This document shows, piece by piece, positions 26,620 through 33,575 of a DNA stretch of 48,360 bases; position 1 is the first letter of the stretch, and each line of letters begins with the position of its first letter. The notes beneath the pieces were generated by a model that saw only the letters and a program-made list of their open reading frames with translations, made no database searches and was not told the origin of the DNA. The position numbers and the translations under genes were made by a program. This stretch comes from Niabella sp. (GTDB lineage Bacteria > Bacteroidota > Bacteroidia > Chitinophagales > Chitinophagaceae): assembly GCA_017744795.1 (NCBI GenBank), contig JAGIAQ010000017.1:1-48360 (forward strand), read 5' to 3'.

Positions 26620-28173
26620 TTATAACGCCTTATTAAAAATAGCTTCTGCCTCTGCATCCTTATATTGCCGGATCTGTTCCAACAATTGTTTTTTAAGCAC
26701 TGCCACAACAGGAGCCATCTTCGGATCATTATAAATATTTTTTAACTCGTGGGGATCCTGTTGCAGATCAAGCAATTCCCAGCTTTCTACCTTACCATAA
26801 AAACGGATCAGCTTATAGCGTTTGGTCTTAATACCAAAATGCGGCGATACGGCATGTTCCCCGTTCTCGTAATAATGATAGTACAAGGCATTGCGCGAAG
26901 CATATTTTTTATTCTGCAGCAATGGTAAAAAAGAGATCCCCTGCATCCGTTCCGGAACACGCGCACCGGCGAGTTCTGTAAAAGTGGGCGCCAGGTCGAT
27001 ATTCATTACATAATCATTGATGATCCTGCCGGGTTTGATCACGCCCGGGTAACGCATTACCATGGGCGTGCGGAAAGATTCTTCATACATAAAACGTTTA
27101 TCGAACCAGCCGTGCTCGCCCATATAAAATCCCTGGTCCGACATATAGATCACTATCGTATTTTTTGAGAGGCCGTTTTTGTCGAGATAATCCAGGGTCT
27201 TGCTGATATTCCGGTCCAGCGATGCAGCCGTTGCCAGGTAGTCCTTCATATACCGTTGAAACTTCCATTCGGTAAGTGCCTTTCCTTTCGGCGCTTTGGC
27301 ATCAAGGTCTTCCTTTATTTTAGCATAATAGGCAAACCATTTTTGCTTCTGCTCTTTCGTCATCCGTTTTACATTGTCTTCAATTGCCAGCGAATCACCC
27401 GGTTCATAGATCTTAAGATCATGCAGCATGCGCATAGTTTTGGCAATGGTCATGTCCTGTACTGCAGCAGCTTTGCGCGTACTGTAATTGTCAAAAAAAT
27501 CGTGGGGCAGCTCAAAATTTATATCGTCGTACCGGCCCAGGTCTTCCAAAGCGGGCATCCAGGTACGATGCGTGGCTTTATGTCCGATGACCAGGCAAAA
27601 AGGTTTTGAGGCATCCCGGTGTTGCAGCCAGTCTTCCGCAACATCCGTTATAACATCCGTTACGTAACCATTGTATCGCTTTGTATGATTACCTGTCTGG
27701 ATAAAGTCCGGATTATAATACTGCCCCTGCCCCGGAAGGATGCTGTAATAATTGAACCCCTGCGGGATGCTGTCGCCCAGGTGCATTTTGCCGATCCAGG
27801 CGGTCTGATAACCCACGCTCTGTAAAACTTTTGCAAAACTGCCCTGGTTAAAATTAAAATTGAAATTTACGTTATCCTTAAAGCCATTTATATTGCTGTA
27901 CGTGCCCGTGAGAATACTGGCCCTGCTGGGTCCGCAAAGGGAATTGGTTACATAGGCATTACTAAACAACGCCCCTTCTTTTGCCAGCCGGTCGATGCCT
28001 GGTGTTTGTACCTGCGTGTTGCCATAGGCGCTGATGGCCTGGAAGGCGTGATCATCAGAAATGATCAATACAATATTCGGGCGCTGCGCCTGCAGGATGC
28101 CGGTAAGCAGCACCAGCAGTAAAGCAAGCGGTAATTTCTTTTTCATTTGGGCTGACATTTTTATTCGTTTCAT
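26620..28173 (-). CDS. Cys-type sulfatase, N-acetylglucosamine-6-sulfatase-like (S1_11 type)
   Basis: 517 residues from ATG 28173; internal ATGs at 28158 and 28146 are also possible, and the frame continues upstream to 28359 only through the repeat element. A signal peptide ends at about ILQAQ. The metal site starts IVLIISDDH (Asp40, Asp41), and the formylglycine signature is CGPSRASIL (Cys80). GYQTAWIGKMHLGD, VIGHKATHRTWMP, IYMSDQGFYMGEHGW (metal ligands) and the DPHELKNIYND tail are typical of the GlcNAc-6-O-sulfatase branch (human GNS, BT4656). Expected role: removal of 6-O-sulfate from glucosamine units of heparan sulfate. The stop is one base before the PL8 start, so the two genes are expressed together. 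A 277-base spacer with a mini-element separates it from PL13. Confidence 0.85.
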   Translation of the reverse strand: MKRIKMSAQMKKKLPLALLLVLLTGILQAQRPNIVLIISDDHAFQAISAYGNTQVQTPGIDRLAKEGALFSNAYVTNSLCGPSRASILTGTYSNINGFKDNVNFNFNFNQGSFAKVLQSVGYQTAWIGKMHLGDSIPQGFNYYSILPGQGQYYNPDFIQTGNHTKRYNGYVTDVITDVAEDWLQHRDASKPFCLVIGHKATHRTWMPALEDLGRYDDINFELPHDFFDNYSTRKAAAVQDMTIAKTMRMLHDLKIYEPGDSLAIEDNVKRMTKEQKQKWFAYYAKIKEDLDAKAPKGKALTEWKFQRYMKDYLATAASLDRNISKTLDYLDKNGLSKNTIVIYMSDQGFYMGEHGWFDKRFMYEESFRTPMVMRYPGVIKPGRIINDYVMNIDLAPTFTELAGARVPERMQGISFLPLLQNKKYASRNALYYHYYENGEHAVSPHFGIKTKRYKLIRFYGKVESWELLDLQQDPHELKNIYNDPKMAPVVAVLKKQLLEQIRQYKDAEAEAIFNKAL

Positions 28174-28184
28174 TTTTCTTTGAA

Positions 28185-28358
28185 TGAAGTTGTTTAAACT
28201 TTTTATAGAAACAATGTTGAACCTGGCTTTCCCGCTGATTTTAAGCAGATCTAATACACCGCTGATATCCGCAGATTGATTTTCTGCGAAAATCTGCGCA
28301 AAAAAATCGGCGTTATCTGCGGGAAATACAAAGGAATCTGAAAATTTAAACAACTTCA
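28185..28358. repeat. 174-bp mini-element with 14-bp terminal inverted repeats
   Basis: TGAAGTTGTTTAAA (28185-28198) is repeated in perfect inverted orientation as TTTAAACAACTTCA (28345-28358). The interior carries internal symmetry built of CGCAGA/TCTGCG units (CCGCAGATTG, TTTTCTGCGAAAATCTGCGC and TCTGCGGG between 28268 and 28322). No coding capacity is evident; the long upstream extension of the sulfatase frame is simply this element read through. The same 13-mer GAAGTTGTTTAAA recurs at 33410-33422 in another junction of the same operon, and a two-mismatch form at 21861-21874. Size, ends and lack of coding fit a MITE-like non-autonomous element. Confidence 0.55.
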
Positions 28359-28413
28359 ATATAAAATCGCTAATAGCAGACCTTTTACATTCTTTATGTT
28401 TGTTGATCCAGTA

Positions 28414-28447
28414 GGGACCTCTCCACTTCGGTCGAGGTGACGGTTCC
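28414..28447. repeat. short interspersed inverted-repeat unit
   Basis: In the spacer after the PL13 stop, ACCTC (28417-28421) and GAGGT (28434-28438) bracket TCCACTTCGGTC, and GGGAC/GGTTCC extend the symmetry. The string CTTCGGTCGAGGTGAC resembles, from memory, a repeat common between genes in Bacteroidota. A TTTTACATTCTTTAT string (28383-28397) identical to 2348-2362 lies just before it. Confidence 0.35.
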
Positions 28448-28450
28448 GGA

Positions 28451-29602
28451 TCATCGATGCTGCTGGCTGTATCCCGCCAGGTTATACACTACCGGTGTAG
28501 TACTGCTGCCCACACGGTAGATCCCGAATTTGAAATAGTAGCCACTTTCATCGTTTCTGCCGATGGCGATAGTTTGATTGTTTACAAGGTGCTCGCTCTG
28601 TTTCTTTTTGCCCTTTTGATACTGCATCAATACATCCAGCTTACCCGGCCGATCCATTTTATTATTTGCACCACCGTAGGTGGACCAATCGATGGCCACC
28701 GTAAACGTCACCCAGGTATCTTTAGGAAACGCGTCAAAAGCGGTTTTATAAGCGATGGTGGAAATTTTATATTCAGAACGTACCGGCTGCATAATGGCGT
28801 CTTTTGCAGGATTGGACAGGGTGCGGTCCGTTTTATCGGTCATCCATTTGCTGTCGGAATTGGCTTTTATATAAAACATATTATTGGAGAACCCGAAGGC
28901 CAGCGGCGGATAACCACCCTGCTCGATCTTCCAGCCGTTCTTTTTACCCGCCTTAAAACTTTCTTTTCCGTTCTTACCTGTTACCTTTATTTTCTCGTGC
29001 CCCAGGTCCTTTGCAAACACCATGCTATCGCTTAATTTAACAAACTGCTCCGGCGTCAGCTGCATAATTTTTCCGGAGGGATCCTGTACCAGTGTACGCG
29101 ACGGCATGCCGTGCCATTGTGCGAAAATGGTATTTACATCTGCCGCCAGTGCGGAAGGAACATACACAGAAAAAGTATAGGTCCATTTCGACCCCTGTTT
29201 GCATTGCCCCTTCCCCCGGTCGTAAACCATTTTCAGGATCTGATCCGTGGCATATGTTGCCGATGGCAATCCTTTGTAGTCATCAGTTGTGGAATAGCAG
29301 TAACAAAGCTCCGCGCGGCCTTTGGTGCTGCCCTCTTCATATCCTTCCAGCGAGTTGTCTTCGCCTTTCAGTTCAAACCGGTATGAGGGTTTCCCGTTAA
29401 AAAGGAGTGCCGCATCTTTCTGAATAGAATAAGGCCGGTCGATACCAACTCCTACCCAGGCATTATCCACTACATCCGCCCTGGCGGCGGTATCCGCCTG
29501 TACGTTTACCCTGGTGAGGACCGGCTCCAGGCCTTTTTGTGCTGTAGCACTAATGCTCAACAGTATTGGCAATAGCCCCGTCCAGATATGTATTCTTTTC
29601 AT
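28451..29602 (-). CDS. hepA: heparin lyase I (heparinase I, PL13)
   Basis: A 383-residue exported lyase with a signal peptide ending ATAQ (about residue 22). It matches Pedobacter (Flavobacterium) heparinus heparinase I over its whole length (384 residues): RVNVQADTA, FNGKPSYRFELKGEDNSLEGY, GKGQCKQGSKWTYTFSVY (active-site Cys134 region), TIFAQWHGMPSRTLV (catalytic His164), NGWKIEQGGYPPLAFGFS, FYIKANSDSKWMTDKTDR and the C-terminal GYYFKFGIYRVG with the catalytic Tyr, all on a beta-jelly-roll. The reaction is endo-beta-elimination of highly sulfated heparin at GlcNS6S-IdoA2S linkages, giving unsaturated products for the sulfatases and GH88. It starts 9 bases after the transporter gene, so it is tightly coupled to it. 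This gene is the strongest evidence that the operon targets heparin/heparan sulfate. Confidence 0.96.
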   Translation of the reverse strand: MKRIHIWTGLLPILLSISATAQKGLEPVLTRVNVQADTAARADVVDNAWVGVGIDRPYSIQKDAALLFNGKPSYRFELKGEDNSLEGYEEGSTKGRAELCYCYSTTDDYKGLPSATYATDQILKMVYDRGKGQCKQGSKWTYTFSVYVPSALAADVNTIFAQWHGMPSRTLVQDPSGKIMQLTPEQFVKLSDSMVFAKDLGHEKIKVTGKNGKESFKAGKKNGWKIEQGGYPPLAFGFSNNMFYIKANSDSKWMTDKTDRTLSNPAKDAIMQPVRSEYKISTIAYKTAFDAFPKDTWVTFTVAIDWSTYGGANNKMDRPGKLDVLMQYQKGKKKQSEHLVNNQTIAIGRNDESGYYFKFGIYRVGSSTTPVVYNLAGYSQQHR

Positions 29603-29611
29603 TTTGTCTTT

Positions 29612-30874
29612 TTATTTTTCGCGGGAAAAAAGTTCTTTTAGTTTAATTGTTTTATTATTTACCAGCGGTTTTGCATAAACGGCAATAAAGAACAGGTAGC
29701 CCAGTGTTACATAAAGAAATAATAGGGCGTAGCGAAGCCCTATAGCATCCCCCAGCGCACCAACAATCAGCGGAACCAGGGCGCCGCCAAAAATGCCTGA
29801 ACATAAAATGCCTGAAAAAGAGCCATGGTGTTTGCTGATGGAATTCAGCGCCAGCGAGAATACTACAGAAAACATTACCGAAATGGTAAACCCTGCAGCC
29901 GGAAAGGCCCATAGGGAAAGTTCCTTGCTGCCGAACAACGCCATGCTTAACACCATTGCAGATAATATACAGGCGATCTTCAATACCTTTTTTGAATCCC
30001 AAAGCTTTAGTACCACAAGTCCTAACAAACAACCGATGGTCATCAATCCCCAGAACCATGCAACGGCGTTGGCGCCGCCTTTAGCGGGATCTACTTCATG
30101 GTAGCGTTTTAAAAATTCCGACATCCAGTTGGCGAGTGATTGCTCTGTACCTACATACGCTACAATGCCCAGGAAGAATAACCATACATCGCCTTTTCCC
30201 AGTAACTCTAGGTACACTGAAATAGCCCCGGATTTTTCATCCTCTTTTAACTCCACCACCGGCATTTTAATCAGCGCCAGCAATACCAGCATCGATACAA
30301 AAATGAAACTGAACAACCAGTACAGTGCCGTCCAGTGCAGCCCGTTTTTCACCAATCCTCCCAATAAACTGGCCACCGGATTCGTAACGGGTTGTGTGGC
30401 CAGCGCTTGCATCAGATAGGTAAACACAAACGGACTTACAAATGAGGCCAACCCAAATACGAGCTGCCCCATCACCGAAAAGAAAGCAAAGTTTTCTTCT
30501 CCGCCGGCGGTGCGCATCAACGGATTGATGATCACCTGCAACATCGCCATCCCTGCACCGATGATAAACAGCGAAGCTAATGCCATATTGTACTGGGGGT
30601 TAAATGCAAAGATCAATGCGCCGCAAAAATTCAGCGCAAAAGCGATCAGCATCGATTTTTTTTCGCCCAGTCGCTCAATCAGCATCCCCGACGGGACCGA
30701 CATTATTCCATAAGCTAAAAAAAAGGAAAACGGCAGAAAGGCCGCCATAGTAAGACTCAAGTGATAGGTTTCAATAATAATGGGCATCAACGGGCCCAGG
30801 ATGTTTGTTACAAAAGAAATAACAAACCAGATCAACAGGATCACTCCTACTAAAAAATTATTCCGCTGGTGCAT
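29612..30874 (-). CDS. FucP/NagP-like MFS sugar transporter (FHS family)
   Basis: A 420-residue inner-membrane protein with about 12 predicted helices. FHS-type features: an N-terminal NFLVGVILLIWFVISFVTNIL helix, LSLTMAAFLPFSFFLAYGIMSVPSGML, ERLGEKKSML in the loop between helices 2 and 3, and MAMLQVIINPLMR, which recalls the GxxxxQxxxNP motif of fucose and N-acetylglucosamine permeases. It probably brings the amino sugar released from heparan sulfate into the cytoplasm by H+ symport. It lies 38 bases after the ROK kinase and 9 bases before PL13, an arrangement that links import with phosphorylation. Substrate (GlcNAc, GlcN or uronate) is inferred from context. Confidence 0.85.
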   Translation of the reverse strand: MHQRNNFLVGVILLIWFVISFVTNILGPLMPIIIETYHLSLTMAAFLPFSFFLAYGIMSVPSGMLIERLGEKKSMLIAFALNFCGALIFAFNPQYNMALASLFIIGAGMAMLQVIINPLMRTAGGEENFAFFSVMGQLVFGLASFVSPFVFTYLMQALATQPVTNPVASLLGGLVKNGLHWTALYWLFSFIFVSMLVLLALIKMPVVELKEDEKSGAISVYLELLGKGDVWLFFLGIVAYVGTEQSLANWMSEFLKRYHEVDPAKGGANAVAWFWGLMTIGCLLGLVVLKLWDSKKVLKIACILSAMVLSMALFGSKELSLWAFPAAGFTISVMFSVVFSLALNSISKHHGSFSGILCSGIFGGALVPLIVGALGDAIGLRYALLFLYVTLGYLFFIAVYAKPLVNNKTIKLKELFSREK

Positions 30875-30912
30875 TAATTGATTCTTTGAATGATTATTTT
30901 GATACTTTATGA

Positions 30913-31833
30913 TCAGGCAGTATGGCGAAACACTGTTGCAGCGCAGCCCAGCAAGCCCGCTTTATTGCCCAGGGCAGCCGCAGCCAGGATGGTGTACTCA
31001 GCGGCAGCGGGCATCGCTATTTGTTTTACCCGGGTTGCAATTTCATTAATATAAAAAGCTCCGGCCTCGCTGATACCGCCTCCTATGATCACTTTTTGCG
31101 GGCTAAATACATTGATGAACCCCGCAATACCTGTAGCCATATATTCAAAATGCCGGTTCATCGCCGTTAGGGCAGCCGGATCTTTTTGCAAATAGGCCTC
31201 TACAATTTTTTTGCCGTCTATCACTGTATCGGGCTCTTTTTTTAAGGCCCTATAATTGCTGATCAGCGCCGTTACCGAAGCATAGGCCTCAAAACAGCCC
31301 CGGCCACCGCAACAACAGGGTATGCCATCCTGCTGCAAAACGATGTGCCCCAGTTCGGTGCCCCGGTTTTTATAGCCTCCATACAACTCATTCCTCAGCA
31401 CCAGGGCGCCACCAATGCCGGTACCCACCGTCAGAAAAACAATGTCGGTACAGCCTCTTGCTGCACCATAGGCCCATTCTCCTACGCCCATCATGTTGGC
31501 ATCATTATCCACAAGCACCGGATATCCCGTTTGCTGCTGCACTATTGCTCCCAGCGGCAGATTTTCAAATCCCGGCAGGTTATCGGCGCCGCCAATCACG
31601 ATGTTCTCTTCTACAATGCCCGGAAACCCAATGCCCACACCGCTTACAGCCCCTCCTGCCTTATCGGCACATTGCTTTATAGAAGCTATGATCGCTTCAA
31701 TTATTGCCTTCTCAGTTGTGGCATCATTGAGTGGATGCAGGAACGTATACTCAATCGTTCCATCAGTGTTTACTACACCACATTTAAGTGAAGTACCGCC
31801 CACATCTATTCCTATGGCAAATTTTTCTTTCAA
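30913..31833 (-). CDS. ROK-family sugar kinase (copy B, in heparin operon)
   Basis: A 306-residue cytoplasmic kinase with intact ROK motifs: GIDVGGTSLKCG ATP loop, GVGIGFPGIVE, VLVDNDANMM with the catalytic Asp, FLTVGTGIGGA, and the zinc motif TELGHIVL plus CCCGGRGCFEAYAS. There is no DNA-binding N-terminus. It should phosphorylate glucosamine or N-acetylglucosamine released by the periplasmic lyases, sulfatases and GH88, feeding amino-sugar catabolism. ROK genes also occur in the B. thetaiotaomicron heparin locus. It differs from the paralogue at 18116-19054 by having the canonical GGT instead of GST in the ATP loop. It sits between the sulfamidase-type sulfatase and the transporter genes, with spacers of 47 and 38 bases. 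Confidence 0.88.
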   Translation of the reverse strand: MKEKFAIGIDVGGTSLKCGVVNTDGTIEYTFLHPLNDATTEKAIIEAIIASIKQCADKAGGAVSGVGIGFPGIVEENIVIGGADNLPGFENLPLGAIVQQQTGYPVLVDNDANMMGVGEWAYGAARGCTDIVFLTVGTGIGGALVLRNELYGGYKNRGTELGHIVLQQDGIPCCCGGRGCFEAYASVTALISNYRALKKEPDTVIDGKKIVEAYLQKDPAALTAMNRHFEYMATGIAGFINVFSPQKVIIGGGISEAGAFYINEIATRVKQIAMPAAAEYTILAAAALGNKAGLLGCAATVFRHTA

Positions 31834-31880
31834 TTAAGGTATGCGTTTGAGGGTTATTAAAAATATTCCCGGCTACTCAT

Positions 31881-33395
31881 CTATTTTAAATAATCGTAGG
31901 CTGAGTCTAACTTAAAGCGTTGCTGCATTTCTTTGCTCGGCCGCGGTTTTTTATCTACATCGCTAAAATACGGCGCTTTGTCCCAAATAGAAACATCACC
32001 TCCAATGGCACGCGGGTCCTTTGTTTGAACCAGGTAACCGGTCATTTTTTTCATCAGATCGGCTTTTACGGTTGCATATTTTGGATCGTTGGCCAGGTTC
32101 TTCAACTCGTAAGGATCGTTTTTGATATCGAATAATTCTATCTCAGGCCTTTTGCCCATGCCCATATTAAAGAATGGTTTTATTGCCAGGTCGTTTTTAT
32201 GTTCCATGATGTAGTACTTGGTTTCGCCCGGCCAGTTCAGCATGTAGGGATCTATATCTCCATAAAAAGGAGGGTCGCCCGCCGGCCACCTGTCGGGGTA
32301 AATATTATGTATCAATAGAAACTCTTTGGTTCTGATGGCTCTGCCCGGATAGCCCAGTCCGTGCTGTCTTACAAAAGCATGACGTTCGCGCCCCAGCACC
32401 ACAAAGTCCCTGTCTTCAGCTTTGGTCGCAGGTTTTTCATCCAATACCGGCAGCAGGCTTTTGCCCGTCATGGCAGCAGGTATAGCTACGCCCGCCAACT
32501 GCAGAATGGTCGGCGCCAGATCATTGAGCGTTACCAAGCCATCGGATACGGATTTTTGCTTAAACTTACCGGGCCACGATATCATGAGGGGAACGTGGGT
32601 GCCAAAATCATACAGGTTGGCCAGGCCTCTGGGCATTTGCCAGCCATTATCGCTGCATACTATAACAACAGTATTATCCAGCTCGCCGCTTTTCTTCAAT
32701 TCCGCCAGGGCGTCTCCCACCTGCTGATCAAATCGTTCTACTGCTGCGTAGTAATCGGAAATATCGCCCCGCACCGGTGGCACATCCGGAAGGTAGGCCG
32801 GTACTTTTACTTTATTAGAATCGATACCCGCCTGCGTGCCCGATCCGGGAACATAAGGACGGTGCGGCTCGTGGCTGCACAACCAGTAACTCCAGGGGCT
32901 GCCTGCTTTTTTTTGCTGCATGAACTGCGCAAAACTTTCGTAGGGATTGCCGCCGGGATTGCGTTTGCGCCCATTGGCCTCAAAACTTCCCGGGCCCCAG
33001 CCCTTGCCCTGAAAACCCACCTGATAGCCGGAGGCTTCCAGCAGATCGGGATAAACCGTATCTTTTACCGGCAGGGTACCCCACAAATTGGCACCCTCTG
33101 CCAACCGCCAGTTATCCTGTCCGGTAAGAAAGCCTGCCCTGGAAGGCGTACAGGAGGGAGAATTGCAAAAAGCATTGGTGAAACGCACGCCATCTGCAGC
33201 CACTTTATCCATATTGGGTGTGCGTACTGAACTATCCCCGTAACAACCAACATGTTCAAAAAACTGGTTGTCGGACATGATGATTAAAATGTTGGGGCGT
33301 TTTTTTTCTTCTTTTTTTTCAGGCAATTTACAGCCGGCGAACAATAAAAGCAGCCCGGCGAAATAAAAGAGGTGCCGTTGTTTTATCATGATCAA
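31881..33395 (-). CDS. heparan N-sulfatase (sulfamidase)-like S1 sulfatase, lipoprotein
   Basis: 504 residues. A lipobox LLFAGC places the lipid Cys at 22, so the enzyme is probably membrane-anchored, unlike the other two sulfatases. The metal site begins NILIIMSDNQ (Asp42, Asn43), and the formylglycine signature is SCTPSRAGFLTG (Cys82). The region VPAYLPDVPPVRGDISDYY ... VERFDQQVGDALAELKKSGELDNTVVIVCSDNG follows human N-sulfoglucosamine sulfohydrolase (SGSH) closely, which points to family S1_8 and removal of N-sulfate from glucosamine. That step is needed before or after GH88 in heparan sulfate breakdown. It is the third gene of the operon, 180 bases after SusD-2; that spacer contains an inverted repeat. 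It needs an anSME maturase. Confidence 0.85.
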   Translation of the reverse strand: MIMIKQRHLFYFAGLLLLFAGCKLPEKKEEKKRPNILIIMSDNQFFEHVGCYGDSSVRTPNMDKVAADGVRFTNAFCNSPSCTPSRAGFLTGQDNWRLAEGANLWGTLPVKDTVYPDLLEASGYQVGFQGKGWGPGSFEANGRKRNPGGNPYESFAQFMQQKKAGSPWSYWLCSHEPHRPYVPGSGTQAGIDSNKVKVPAYLPDVPPVRGDISDYYAAVERFDQQVGDALAELKKSGELDNTVVIVCSDNGWQMPRGLANLYDFGTHVPLMISWPGKFKQKSVSDGLVTLNDLAPTILQLAGVAIPAAMTGKSLLPVLDEKPATKAEDRDFVVLGRERHAFVRQHGLGYPGRAIRTKEFLLIHNIYPDRWPAGDPPFYGDIDPYMLNWPGETKYYIMEHKNDLAIKPFFNMGMGKRPEIELFDIKNDPYELKNLANDPKYATVKADLMKKMTGYLVQTKDPRAIGGDVSIWDKAPYFSDVDKKPRPSKEMQQRFKLDSAYDYLK

Positions 33396-33409
33396 TTGAT
33401 TTTATTATT

Positions 33410-33532
33410 GAAGTTGTTTAAACCAATTCTAACCACAGAGGGAACAAAGCTTTAACACAGAGCAGACAGCGTTTTATTAATAAATGTACTCCCTCTGTAA
33501 TCGCTGAGTATTCTCTGTTTACGCTGTGGTTA
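33410..33532. repeat. inverted-repeat segment in SusD-2/sulfatase spacer
   Basis: TAACCACAG (33430-33438) pairs with CTGTGGTTA (33524-33532), and overlapping ACAGAGGGA (33435-33443) pairs with TCCCTCTGT (33490-33498); these nested pairings compete. The segment begins with GAAGTTGTTTAAA (33410-33422), identical to the terminal repeat of the 28185-28358 element. The ACCACAGAGG/ACACAGAG motif is, from memory, a frequent degenerate intergenic repeat in Bacteroidota. It lies 43 bases past the SusD-2 stop and could reduce read-through into the enzyme genes. Confidence 0.5.
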
Positions 33533-33575
33533 AATTTAAAAGCCTAAACAAACACATTATCATTTTAATACCCGT

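Noticed and set aside
28268-28322. CRISPR-like repeats (CGCAGA/TCTGCG units)
   Set aside because: The units are short, unequally spaced and in alternating orientation, with no spacers of constant length and no cas genes.
32361-33230. 289-codon plus-strand open frame
   Set aside because: Antisense to the sulfamidase-type sulfatase, which has an intact active-site signature and full length; the reverse frame has no recognisable domain.
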